Positions 33,397-41,525 of a stretch of 64,000 nt of DNA are shown here, piece after piece. The translations under genes and the position numbers were made by a program. How positions within the stretch are numbered: the first letter of the stretch is position 1; every line of letters starts with the position of its first letter. The DNA is from JAHEJV01 sp964653555 (GTDB taxonomy: Bacteria; Myxococcota_A; UBA9160; SMWR01). Location: NCBI GenBank assembly GCA_964653555.1, contig CAZZFT010000005.1, positions 1 through 64,000 on the forward strand. The letters run 5' to 3'. A model generated the notes under the pieces. It had not been told where the DNA came from and did not search any database. It was given only the letters and a program-made list of their open reading frames with translations.

Positions 33397-34560
33397 CTAC
33401 CCGCTGTGCGCCCGGGTGCCGAGAGCGGCCAGCCACTCGGCGGGGTCGAGGGCCTCGCCGCCGCGCCGCACTTCGAAGTAGAGGCGCGGTCCCTCGAGCG
33501 ATCCGGTCTCGCCGACCGTTCCGATCTCCGCGCCGGCCGCGACCGCGTCGCCGAGCCCGACCTCGATCCGGTCCAGGTGCGCGGACACGGTGAAGTGATC
33601 CTCGCCGTGGTCGAGGATCACGACGTTGCCGTAGCCGCGGAAGCGACCGGCATAGCGGACGCGCCCCGCGGCCACGGCCCGGACCGGGGTGCCGACGGGC
33701 GCGCGCCAGGCGACTCCCTTCCGGAAGGTCGCCGTCAGCGAGTCCCGGTCGACCACGCGGCCGAAGCTCTCCTCCAGCTCTCCGTCGACCGGCGCCCGAA
33801 GGCGACCGCGCAGCGCGGTGAAGGGCGGGCCGTCGGGAAGCGCCTCGGCGGCCCGCTCCTGCGCCGAGCCGCCCCAGGCGGCGACCGTCTCCTCGAGCGC
33901 CCGCCCGGCGATCTCCAGCTCGGTCAACGCCGAGCGCGCCCGGGCACGGTTGCGGCCGAGTTCCCGGGCCAGGCCCTGCTTGCGCTGCCGCTCGTCTTCG
34001 AGCTCCCGGGTGCGCTGGGCCAGGGTGCGGTCGGCGGCGCTGGCGGCTTCGAGCGCGGCGGCGGCGCGCTTCCGCGCCCGCTCCAGAGCGCGCGTCTGGT
34101 CGCGGTGGCGCTGGATCAGATCGCTGTCGCTCCGCAGCAGCCGGCGCAGCAGCTGGACCCGCGTGAAGAAGTCCCGCAGCCCGCCGGCCGAGAACAGCAG
34201 GCGCAGCGTGCCGAGGTCGCCCGCCCGGTACAGGGCCACGGCGCGCTTCGCCATCGCGCGCTCCAGCGAGGCGAGCCGCGTGGCGGCGTCGGCGGAGGTC
34301 GCCTCGGCCGCCTCGAGGGCAGCGCGCGCCTCGCGCGCCTCCTCCTTGGCCCGCGCCGCCTCGACCCGCAGCAGCTCCGCGCTGCGGTCGATGGCGTCGA
34401 TCGCCTCCAGCAGACCCCGCTGCTCGCGCTCGTAGGCGGCGACGCGCTCGCGGCTGGTCTCGATCGCGGCCCGGATCTTCTCGAGGTCCGCGGTGGGCTG
34501 GGCGGCGGAGGCCGCGGCCAACAGCCCGATCCCGGCGGCGACCAGCGCGCCGCGCTTCAC
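33397..34560 (-). CDS. envC: EnvC-type murein hydrolase activator (degenerate LytM)
   Basis: 387 residues. Signal peptide, then a long coiled coil (about 25-245, rich in Ala, Arg and Glu) and a C-terminal LytM fold. The metal site is lost: the HxxxD is replaced by RKGVA and the HxH end reads LYFEVRRGGEALDPAEWL instead of LHFE. E. coli EnvC has the same LYFE variant and activates amidases instead of cutting itself. The GTG start overlaps the ftsX stop, so FtsEX and this protein are made together and likely act at the division site. Confidence 0.88.
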   Translation of the reverse strand: MKRGALVAAGIGLLAAASAAQPTADLEKIRAAIETSRERVAAYEREQRGLLEAIDAIDRSAELLRVEAARAKEEAREARAALEAAEATSADAATRLASLERAMAKRAVALYRAGDLGTLRLLFSAGGLRDFFTRVQLLRRLLRSDSDLIQRHRDQTRALERARKRAAAALEAASAADRTLAQRTRELEDERQRKQGLARELGRNRARARSALTELEIAGRALEETVAAWGGSAQERAAEALPDGPPFTALRGRLRAPVDGELEESFGRVVDRDSLTATFRKGVAWRAPVGTPVRAVAAGRVRYAGRFRGYGNVVILDHGEDHFTVSAHLDRIEVGLGDAVAAGAEIGTVGETGSLEGPRLYFEVRRGGEALDPAEWLAALGTRAHSG

Positions 34561-35462
34561 GGCCGGCTCTCGGAGGCCACGGCGATCGCCGACCCGAGCA
34601 GACCCAGCGCGGTGCCACCGCCGCACAGCCACGCCGTCTCGACCGGATCGAAGAAGCGCGGCGCGAGGCCCCCGAGCACCAGCTCGAGTCCGAACTCGAA
34701 GCCCGGCAGCACCAGGCGGAAAAGCGCGTAGAGGAGCAGCCACGCGAAGGCGGCTCCAGCCGCCCCCTGGAGCGCGCCCTCGATCAGGAAGGGCGTGTTC
34801 ACGAAGGCGCGGGAGGCCCCGACCAGGGTCAGGATCGAGAGCTCGTCGCGTCGGGAGAGCACCGCCAGTCGGATCGTGTTGGAGACGATCAGCGTGGTCG
34901 CCAACGCCAGGATCACGCCGAGCCCGATCGCGAGCCCGCGCACCAGGGCCAGGGCGCGCAGGTAGCCCTCGATCCAGTCGGCGCCGGTGGCGATGTCGAC
35001 CACACCGGGCAGGGCGGAAACCGCCTGGGCGACGCGCTCCAGCGCCGCCGCGGTCTGGGCCTGCTCGACGAGGGTGAGCTCGAGCGAGGCCGGGAGCGGA
35101 TTCGACCCGAGCGCCTCGTCCAGGGCGAAGCCGCGACCCACGCCGTTGCGGAACCGGATCAGCGCCTCGTCCTCGCTCACCAGGTGCACCTGCGCGACGC
35201 CCTCCAGCGCCGCTGCGCGCTGGCGCAGCGCCTCGCGCTCCGCGTCGCCCAGACCCTGCTCCAGAAACGCCGTCACCTGCACCGCGTCGCCGACCCGGTG
35301 CAGCAGCTCCTGCATGTTGATCACCAGCAGGCCGAAGGCGCCCACCAGCACCAGCGCTACCGCGATCGTCCCGGTGGCGACGAGCGCGGTGCCCGGCGTG
35401 GCCGCGATGCCCCGCAGCGCGGTGCGCGCGAAGTACACGACACGCGCCAGCGGACGGATCAC
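34557..35462 (-). CDS. ftsX: cell division protein FtsX
   Basis: 301 residues with four membrane helices: one near the N-terminus (about 25-48), a large periplasmic loop, and three in the C-terminal half. FRNGVGRG and PLPASLEL in the loop and NTIRLAVLSRRDELSILTLVGA before the last helices match FtsX. GTG start with GTGA overlap to ftsE. Transmits ATP-driven movement of FtsE to EnvC across the inner membrane. Confidence 0.92.
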   Translation of the reverse strand: MIRPLARVVYFARTALRGIAATPGTALVATGTIAVALVLVGAFGLLVINMQELLHRVGDAVQVTAFLEQGLGDAEREALRQRAAALEGVAQVHLVSEDEALIRFRNGVGRGFALDEALGSNPLPASLELTLVEQAQTAAALERVAQAVSALPGVVDIATGADWIEGYLRALALVRGLAIGLGVILALATTLIVSNTIRLAVLSRRDELSILTLVGASRAFVNTPFLIEGALQGAAGAAFAWLLLYALFRLVLPGFEFGLELVLGGLAPRFFDPVETAWLCGGGTALGLLGSAIAVASESRP

Positions 35463-36220
35463 ACTCCCGCTCCCGGCGCCGGGCGGTCCTCTGCGATCCG
35501 GCCGCCCTCGAGCCGCACCGTGCGCTTGCGGAAGCGCTGCAGGATCGACTGGTCGTGGGTCGCCACCACCACCGTGGTGCCGCGCGTCGCGGTCTCGGCG
35601 ATCAGATCCATGATCTCCAGGGTGAGATCGGGGTCGAGGTTTCCCGTGGGCTCGTCGGCGAGCAGGATCTCCGGCTCGTTGATCAGCGCGCGCGCGATCG
35701 CCACCCGCTGCTGCTCACCGCCCGAGAGCGAGAGCGGACTCTGGTAGCGCCGGTGCTGGAGACCCACCTGCTTCAGGATCGCGAACACCCGCGCGCGCGC
35801 CGCGCGTCGCGGTGTCCCGACCACATCCAGCGCGAGGGCCACGTTCTCCTCGACCGTGCGGCGGGCGAGCAGCTTGAAGTCCTGGAACACGACGCCGATG
35901 CGCCGGCGCAGCGCCGGCACCGAGCGCGGCGACAGGCGGGAGACGTTGCGACCCAGCACCACGATCTGCCCTTCGCTGGGCCGTTCCGCGGCGAAGAGCA
36001 GCCGCAGCAGGGAGGTCTTGCCGGCGCCGCTCGGCCCGGTCAGGAACACCAGCTCCCCGCGCGCGAACTCCAGCGTGACGTCGCGCAGGGCGTAGGTTCC
36101 GGCGAGGTAGGACTTCGAGACGTGGAAGAGCTGAGCGGCCGCCTCCCCCGAGACGGGACGAGGGGAGGCCCCGGCGGGGTGGCCGCGCCAGCGCCCCGGC
36201 CTGCCGACGCCCGCGCTCAC
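35459..36220 (-). CDS. ftsE: cell division ATP-binding protein FtsE
   Basis: 253 residues from the GTG at 36218-36220. Walker A GPSGAGKTS, Q-loop VFQDFKLL (a typical FtsE wording), signature LSGGEQQRVA, Walker B LLADEPTGNLDP and ATHD are present. The first ~25 residues are not conserved, so a later start is possible, but the GTG overlaps the upstream stop as GTGA like its neighbours. Confidence 0.93.
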   Translation of the reverse strand: MSAGVGRPGRWRGHPAGASPRPVSGEAAAQLFHVSKSYLAGTYALRDVTLEFARGELVFLTGPSGAGKTSLLRLLFAAERPSEGQIVVLGRNVSRLSPRSVPALRRRIGVVFQDFKLLARRTVEENVALALDVVGTPRRAARARVFAILKQVGLQHRRYQSPLSLSGGEQQRVAIARALINEPEILLADEPTGNLDPDLTLEIMDLIAETATRGTTVVVATHDQSILQRFRKRTVRLEGGRIAEDRPAPGAGV

Positions 36221-36777
36221 CCGGCCGGGCGGTTCTTGCGTGCCGCGGTACTGGTGCGATCGGCGGTGCGCTCGCGGGCCTTCTCCGCGAGGTACTCGAG
36301 GATCACCTCGTCGAGGGGCTTCTGAGAGCCGATGCCCTCTCCGAAAGTGCGTTCACCGCGCTGGGTGCTCGGCGCCGTTGCCGCCTTGCGCGCGGGGGTC
36401 GGCTGCTCCGCGTCCGCAGGCGCGTTCGCCTCGGGCTCGGTGTCCGGCTTCGACTCCTGGGAGCCCTGCGAACCCTTCGCCTCGATGCCGGCATCGACCG
36501 CCGTGTCGCCGAGCCGCTCGGCGATCACCTCGTCGAAGCCCCCGCTCTGGAGCTTCTCGAGCATGGAGGCGTGCTGCTCCTCGATCATGCCGCGCACGAC
36601 ACCGACCAGGTCCTCGGCCTCGAGGTGATCGGAGTAGTCGGTCTTGTGCGTTCCGAGGATGGTTCCGCCGTGGTACACGTGGCTGATGATGTGCGGGTTG
36701 GCGCGCCCGCTGTCCTCCGTCTGCACGTGGAAGAGGATTCCCCGGTAGCGGACGTTCGTGTTCGCGCCGGTGATCAT
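36217..36777 (-). CDS. conserved hypothetical protein upstream of ftsE
   Basis: 186 residues. The N-terminal ~100 residues form a compact conserved unit (NTNVRYRGILFHVQTEDSG, ISHVYHGGTILGTHKTDY) that I have seen described only as hypothetical in deltaproteobacterial genomes. The rest is disordered and acidic, ending in a short conserved-looking helix (PLDEVILEYLAEKARER) and a basic tail. No signal peptide or membrane segment. It heads the run into ftsE-ftsX-envC through a GTGA overlap, so a role in division or wall synthesis is possible. Confidence 0.75.
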   Translation of the reverse strand: MITGANTNVRYRGILFHVQTEDSGRANPHIISHVYHGGTILGTHKTDYSDHLEAEDLVGVVRGMIEEQHASMLEKLQSGGFDEVIAERLGDTAVDAGIEAKGSQGSQESKPDTEPEANAPADAEQPTPARKAATAPSTQRGERTFGEGIGSQKPLDEVILEYLAEKARERTADRTSTAARKNRPAG

Positions 36778-37090
36778 CCCCCGCCCCCGAGCCGCGCCGC
36801 CTGCGCGACGCAGTCTTCCCCTCCGTCCCGCACTTGTCGACCGGGCCGGAACCGGAGTCGCAGGCAAGCACGGGCACACCAGACCGTCATCGAGCTTCGT
36901 TTTCGGCCTCCTGCGGCCCAACCTGAGGTTTCCCGCGTTTTCCCATGGGGAAGATCCGACTGTGGAGCCCGGATCCCGGCCGGACGCCCTGGGCCCCGGC
37001 GCGCGAGAGACGCGCGCCGGGGCAGCGGCGGCGGGAGGAGGGATCGATGGACCGCCGCCGCGAAGCGGGCCTCAGGGGCTCGAGGGGCGT
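36778..37090. other. intergenic region upstream of the ftsE run
   Basis: 313 nt without a gene. It should hold the promoter for the hypothetical-ftsE-ftsX-envC run (leftward), but I see no convincing -35/-10 pair. A perfect 12-bp inverted repeat lies at 36993-37023. Confidence 0.5.
36993..37023 (-). terminator. perfect 12-bp hairpin after the PEP-CTERM gene
   Basis: GCCCCGGCGCGC (36993-37004) and its exact complement (37012-37023) enclose a 7-nt loop. It lies 68 nt after the PEP-CTERM stop. No T tract follows on either strand, so it would be at best a factor-dependent or structural terminator. Confidence 0.45.
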
Positions 37091-37738
37091 CTAGGGTGCC
37101 AGGCGATCGCGGCGGCCGAGCCAGGCGAGACCGGCCAGGCCGGCGGCGAAGAGCGAGCCCGTGACCGGCTCGGGGACGCCCGCGATCGCCGCGCTCCCGG
37201 GCGACGGCGCGCCGACCGCGAAGTCGCTGGCGTTGTCGCCGGTGTCCACGTCGGCGAAGCGCCGGGCCAGAGAGCTGTCGGCCGGCGCGTCGGGCGCCGC
37301 ACTGCCCTCCCCGGCGAAGAAGTCGGCCGGCCCGAAGTCGCCATAGCCGAGCGCGTCGAGCACCGATCCGGCGTCGCGGAGCACCACCGAATCGGGGCCG
37401 TTCTGGAAGTCGAAGTCGGCGATCTGGTCGGCGTTCGGGACTGCGGTCGTCCCGTCGCCCGCGTCGTCCGCCAGCACGAAGAGGCCGTTCGCCCCGACCA
37501 CGCCCGACAGGTCCAGGCGGTCGGTGACGGCGCCGTTCGAGCCGTTGATTCCCTCGACGATCAGCCCGTCGAGTACGGTGCCCGGAGTGGCGTAGATCTC
37601 GACGAAGGACAGTCCGTCGTCGGAGCCGGAGGCGTCGTAGAACACCTCCGACAGCAGGGGCAGCGCGCCGACGCCGACCGGAGCGGCGAGCCCACCCAGG
37701 GCGAAGGCGGCCGCGAGGCCGCGAAGCGAGAACGTCAT
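37091..37738 (-). CDS. PEP-CTERM protein with lamin-tail-like domain
   Basis: 215 residues. Signal peptide (about 1-25), then a lamin-tail-like beta domain (LLSEVFYDASGSDDGLSFVEIY, in parts; GLFVLADDAGDG; SVVLRDAGSVLDALGYGDFG) and a classic PEP-CTERM tail: VPEP, a hydrophobic helix and RRDR. Such tails are cut by exosortase, and the protein is displayed on the outer envelope or released. No exosortase is in the window. Its ATG overlaps the stop of the propeller-like gene as ATGA, so the two are made together. Confidence 0.85.
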   Translation of the reverse strand: MTFSLRGLAAAFALGGLAAPVGVGALPLLSEVFYDASGSDDGLSFVEIYATPGTVLDGLIVEGINGSNGAVTDRLDLSGVVGANGLFVLADDAGDGTTAVPNADQIADFDFQNGPDSVVLRDAGSVLDALGYGDFGPADFFAGEGSAAPDAPADSSLARRFADVDTGDNASDFAVGAPSPGSAAIAGVPEPVTGSLFAAGLAGLAWLGRRDRLAP

Positions 37739-39288
37739 GGCAATGGTTCCTGTTCGGGGAGGGAGGGACCTGCGGAATCCCGGTGCGCGAGCTGCTCGCT
37801 GAACCAGCCGCCCGTCCACGCGTCGAGACCGGAGGCCAGCTCGGCAGCGCGCAGGCGCAGCGCCGTCTCGGAGGCCTCCGGCTCCGGCGCCGCCAGGGAG
37901 GCGAGCACGCGCTGGCGCTCGAAGTAGAGCTGGTCGATCTCGTCGAGCACGTCGTCGCGCAGCTGCGCCACCAGCCGCGCTTCGCGCGACACGTCGATGC
38001 GCTCGGGGTTGAAGACCGCCTCGCCCAGGTCCCAGGAGAGCTCGAGGGAGACTCCGTAGTCCTCGCCCTCGCTGCGATCGCGGTCGCGGAGGTAGCGCTT
38101 GGCGCCCGACAGGAACGCCTCGTCGTCGTCGATCCCGTGGTCGCGGTCGCGCCCCCAGTCGCCGCGAAGGCTCACCGCCGGGTAGAGCGCGCTGCGGCCC
38201 GCGGCGTCCCACAGCTCGCGCATGCGAGAGGGCGCGAGGGCCAGGTAGTGGAGGGCCTGGCGCTGCACCTGGCGCACCGGGGGGTCGGTCCACGGCGCCG
38301 GAGCCGGCGACCGCCGCCCCGCGTCCTTGCCGGACCGGTCGACGATGCGGAGCAGTCCGCGGGCGGTGGCGACGACCAGGTGGTCGCCCGTGCCCGCGAC
38401 CGCCGTCACGGCGATGCTTCCCGCCGGCGGACCGCTGCGCCGCCACGGGCCGGCCGCGTCCGGGGCCGTCAGCAGCCCGGCGTCGGTGGCCAGCCACAGG
38501 CGATCGGGATCCGCCACGAGGCGCAGCGGAACCGCTCCCGGCGGCAGCACGGGATGCTCGACCCGCCAGCCGCCCCCGGGCGCGAGGATCGCCAGGGATC
38601 GCGCCAGCAGCACCAACAACTCGCCCCGGGATCCGCGGACGAGGTCGAGGGGTCCCTCCTCCCCTTCGCCTGCGAGCGGGAGCGCCTGGCGCACTCCCAG
38701 CGCGTCGGGACCCGCTCTCCAAAGCGCCCCGTCGATCACGGCCCACACCGTGAGGTCACCGCCGCTCCCGGGCATCAGGAGCACTCGGCGCGCCTCGCCG
38801 AAGGGAAGCTCCGGCATGCGCCGCCAGACGGGCTCGGGGACGGATGCTTCGGCGAGGTACACCCCGGCCCCGGTGGCCGCCGCCAGCCACCCGGCGGCCG
38901 AGTCGAGATCGGCGACCGCGCGGGCGGCCTCGCCGGTGCCGATCCGCTCGGAGAACACGCGGCCGGGCCCGGCGATCCGGTACAGGCCAGCGTCGGTCGC
39001 CGCGAGCAGAGTGCCGTCGGGCTCGAATACGAGATCGCGCACCGGACCGCGGGCGAGCACGCGCTCGAGCGGTCCGTCGATCGGGCCCCAGGCCACGCCG
39101 CGTTCACCCCCGACGGCGAGGCGGGCGGTCGCGCCGTCGAAGGCAAGCGCCTGGGCGCGATCGATGCCTGCGGGCGCGCCCAGCTGCAGCCAGCGGGCGC
39201 CGGCGACATCGGTACCGGCGGCCGTCGACGCAGCGAGCAGCGAGAGCAGCGCGAGGCGCGCGAGGCGATCGATCTGGAGCAGACGCAC
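37735..39288 (-). CDS. secreted beta-propeller-like protein
   Basis: 517 residues from GTG 39288. A signal peptide (LALLSLLAASTAAGTDV) is followed by about 330 residues of repeated units of the form LLAATDAGLYRIAG, LWLATDAGLLTAP and LVVATARGLLRIV, i.e. blades of a beta-propeller. The C-terminal ~170 residues are helical with charged stretches (DRDHGIDDDEAFLSGAKRY, QLYFERQRVLASLA). No catalytic motif is visible. It is translationally coupled to the PEP-CTERM gene downstream. The start is uncertain because no better ribosome-binding site is present. Confidence 0.7.
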   Translation of the reverse strand: MRLLQIDRLARLALLSLLAASTAAGTDVAGARWLQLGAPAGIDRAQALAFDGATARLAVGGERGVAWGPIDGPLERVLARGPVRDLVFEPDGTLLAATDAGLYRIAGPGRVFSERIGTGEAARAVADLDSAAGWLAAATGAGVYLAEASVPEPVWRRMPELPFGEARRVLLMPGSGGDLTVWAVIDGALWRAGPDALGVRQALPLAGEGEEGPLDLVRGSRGELLVLLARSLAILAPGGGWRVEHPVLPPGAVPLRLVADPDRLWLATDAGLLTAPDAAGPWRRSGPPAGSIAVTAVAGTGDHLVVATARGLLRIVDRSGKDAGRRSPAPAPWTDPPVRQVQRQALHYLALAPSRMRELWDAAGRSALYPAVSLRGDWGRDRDHGIDDDEAFLSGAKRYLRDRDRSEGEDYGVSLELSWDLGEAVFNPERIDVSREARLVAQLRDDVLDEIDQLYFERQRVLASLAAPEPEASETALRLRAAELASGLDAWTGGWFSEQLAHRDSAGPSLPEQEPLP

Positions 39289-39441
39289 GCGCGGCGCCGG
39301 AGCAAGGGGTGTGCCGGACCCGCGCCTCGCGGCGACGCCCGCGAGTCCGCGCACTTGCGCGCGAGCGGCAGGCCGCGCGCGCCCCCGCGTGCCCGTGCGC
39401 TGACGCGGTCGCGCGAACTCGCGCCCACGCCGCAGGCCTGC

Positions 39442-39470
39442 TTGACGCCCCCCAGCGCCTCTTCGAGAAT
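39442..39470 (+). promoter_or_regulatory. promoter giving a leaderless mRNA for the DUF4124 gene
   Basis: TTGACG (39442-39447) and GAGAAT (39465-39470) with a 17-nt spacer. The predicted start of transcription is at or next to the A of the ATG at 39477, and there is no Shine-Dalgarno site. Confidence 0.55.
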
Positions 39471-39476
39471 TGGTCC

Positions 39477-39953
39477 ATGCCGGCGCGTCCGCCCCGCTTC
39501 CCGCTCGCGCGCGCGATCGCCGCGGCCGCGCTGCTGCTCGCCGTACCGCTCTCGCTCGGCGCGAGCTCGCGAACCCCGCTCTTCCGATGGAAGGACGGGA
39601 GCGGCGCTGTCCACTACACGACCGAGGTCCAGCAGATTCCCGAAGCCAAGCGCGGGCAGGCAGAGATCGTCGAGGTCGCGCCGCCGGCCCCGGTGCGCCT
39701 CGCCCAGCCCGCGACCCCCGAGCCCGCGCCCGTGCCCGACAGCGAGCTCGATGCGCGCATCGAGGCCCTCGAGCGCGCCATCGCGGACGACGAGGCCGTG
39801 CTCGCCGACTATCTCTCCGACGGCGACGAGGCCCAGCGCCTGCGCGACGCCGGCGAGATCGACGCGATCGCGCAACGCCTGCCCCAGCGCCAGGAGGAGC
39901 TGCGCGCGCTGCGCGCGCAACGCGCCGGCGGCGGCAAAGCCGATGCCCCCTGA
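39477..39953 (+). CDS. secreted DUF4124 protein
   Basis: 158 residues. Signal peptide (about 1-30, ending LSLGASS), then a DUF4124 domain (LFRWKDGSGAVHYTTEVQQIPE), a Pro/Ala-rich linker and a helical, Arg/Glu-rich C-terminus with coiled-coil character. The DUF4124 unit occurs in many envelope proteins of unknown function; a second one starts the protein at 1466-2758. Overlaps cofD by 11 nt, although nothing links it to F420 chemically. Confidence 0.8.
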   Translation: MPARPPRFPLARAIAAAALLLAVPLSLGASSRTPLFRWKDGSGAVHYTTEVQQIPEAKRGQAEIVEVAPPAPVRLAQPATPEPAPVPDSELDARIEALERAIADDEAVLADYLSDGDEAQRLRDAGEIDAIAQRLPQRQEELRALRAQRAGGGKADAP

Positions 39954-40899
39954 TGCGCCGACCCGCGTCGTGGCCCTCGCCGGAGGCGTGGGGGCGGCGC
40001 GCTTCCTGACCGGGCTGGTGCGCGCGACCGCGCCCGAGGACATCTCGGTCGTGGTCAATACCGGCGACGACATGCGCTTCTACGGCGTCCACGTCTCGCC
40101 CGACGTGGACATCGTGACCTACACACTGGCAGGCCGCGTCGACCGGACGCGCGGCTACGGGATCGAGGGCGACACGACGGCGTTGATCGACACCCTCGGC
40201 TCGCTCGGCCACGAGACCTGGTTCCGCCTCGGCGACCGCGACTTCGCCTTCTGCCACCACCGCACCCTGCGCCTCGCCGCCGGGGTGGGGCTGGCCGAGG
40301 CCACCGACGAGCTGCGCCGCGCCCTCGGCGTCGCGTCGCGGATCCTGGTCATGTCCGAGGACCCCTGCCCGACGCGGGTCGTGCTGGGCGGGGGACGCGT
40401 CGTGCACTTCGAGGAGTACCTGGCCCGGGACGGGGCGCCCGACGACGTGGCCGACGTCGTCCTGTCCGCCGCCGCGCGCGCGCGCCCAGGGCCGGGCGTG
40501 CTGGAGGCGATCGCCGCCGCCGAGGTCGTGCTCGTGTGCCCGAGCAATCCGCTCGTGTCGATCGGACCGATCCTGGCGCTGCCCGGCGTTCGGGAGGCGC
40601 TACACGCCGCGCGCGCGCCGGTCGTCGCGATCTCTCCGATCATCGGCGGGGCGCCGGTGAAGGGCCCGGCCGACCGTCTGCTGCGTGGGTTGGGGCACGA
40701 GGTGTCGGCGCGCGGAGTGGCCGCGCTCTACGGCGACCTGCTCGACGGGTACGTGCTCGACACCCGCGACGCGGCTCAGCAGTCCTCGATCGAGGCACGC
40801 GGCCTGCGCACCCGGGTCGTCGACACCTTGATGCGCAGCCCGGAGGTCGCGGCCGAGCTCGCGCGTCAGGCGCTCGATCTGGCGAGCTCGCTGCGATGA
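39943..40899 (+). CDS. cofD: 2-phospho-L-lactate transferase (F420 biosynthesis)
   Basis: 318 residues. Joins the activated phospholactate/phosphoenolpyruvate unit to the deazaflavin Fo. Family features: LAGGVGAARFLTGL, VVNTGDDMRFYGVHVSPDVD, YGIEGDT, GDRDFAFCHHRT, LVCPSNPLVSIGPI and SPIIGGAPVKGPAD. It starts 11 nt inside the preceding gene and overlaps cofC as ATGA. With cofC and cofE it makes the last steps of F420; the Fo synthase (cofG/cofH or fbiC) is not in the window. Confidence 0.95.
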   Translation: MPPDAPTRVVALAGGVGAARFLTGLVRATAPEDISVVVNTGDDMRFYGVHVSPDVDIVTYTLAGRVDRTRGYGIEGDTTALIDTLGSLGHETWFRLGDRDFAFCHHRTLRLAAGVGLAEATDELRRALGVASRILVMSEDPCPTRVVLGGGRVVHFEEYLARDGAPDDVADVVLSAAARARPGPGVLEAIAAAEVVLVCPSNPLVSIGPILALPGVREALHAARAPVVAISPIIGGAPVKGPADRLLRGLGHEVSARGVAALYGDLLDGYVLDTRDAAQQSSIEARGLRTRVVDTLMRSPEVAAELARQALDLASSLR

Positions 40900-41525
40900 C
40901 CGTCGCGATCGTCCCCGTGAAGGCGCTCGCGGCGTCGAAGTCGCGGCTGCTGCCGGATCGCCCGCGCAGCGACGTCGAGGCGCTCTCCCTGGCGATGATG
41001 GGCGACGTGATCGCGTGTCTGCTCGCGGTACCCGGCATCGTGCGGGTGTGGGTCGTGACTCCCGACGGCGCCGTCGCCGAACGGGCCCGCGAGCAGGGGG
41101 CCCGTGTGCTGCTCCGCCCCGATCCCGGGCTCAACGCAGCGGTCGAGGCCGCCAGCGCCGAAGCGGCGCACCCCGGCGAGGGCGTGCTCGTGGTGCTCGG
41201 CGACGTCGCCGCCGCCGATCCGGGCGAGATCGCGCGGCTGCTCGAAGAGGGGCCGGAGCGCGGGATCGCGCTGGCGCCCTCGAGCGACGGAGGAACCTCG
41301 GCGCTGCTGCGCCGCCCCGCCGACGTGATCCCCGCCCGCTTCGGCCGCGACAGCGCGAAGCGCCACCGCGACGCGGCGGCCCAGGCGGGTGTCACGTGCG
41401 TGGAGATCGCCCTCCCGTCCCTGGCGATCGACGTCGATCTCGCCGAAGACGCCCGCGCGATCCTTCCGAAGAGCACCCTCGGACCGCGCACCCGCGCGCT
41501 GCTCGAAGCCTGGGCCGACGGGTGA
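40896..41525 (+). CDS. cofC: 2-phospho-L-lactate guanylyltransferase (F420 biosynthesis)
   Basis: 209 residues. Nucleotidyltransferase fold: VPVKALAASKSRLLP at the N-terminus, VLGDVAAADPGEI as the metal site region, PSSDGGTSALLRRP and FGRDSAKRHRDAA. It activates phospholactate or phosphoenolpyruvate with GTP for CofD. Overlaps cofD (ATGA) and cofE (GTGA). Confidence 0.94.
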   Translation: MTVAIVPVKALAASKSRLLPDRPRSDVEALSLAMMGDVIACLLAVPGIVRVWVVTPDGAVAERAREQGARVLLRPDPGLNAAVEAASAEAAHPGEGVLVVLGDVAAADPGEIARLLEEGPERGIALAPSSDGGTSALLRRPADVIPARFGRDSAKRHRDAAAQAGVTCVEIALPSLAIDVDLAEDARAILPKSTLGPRTRALLEAWADG

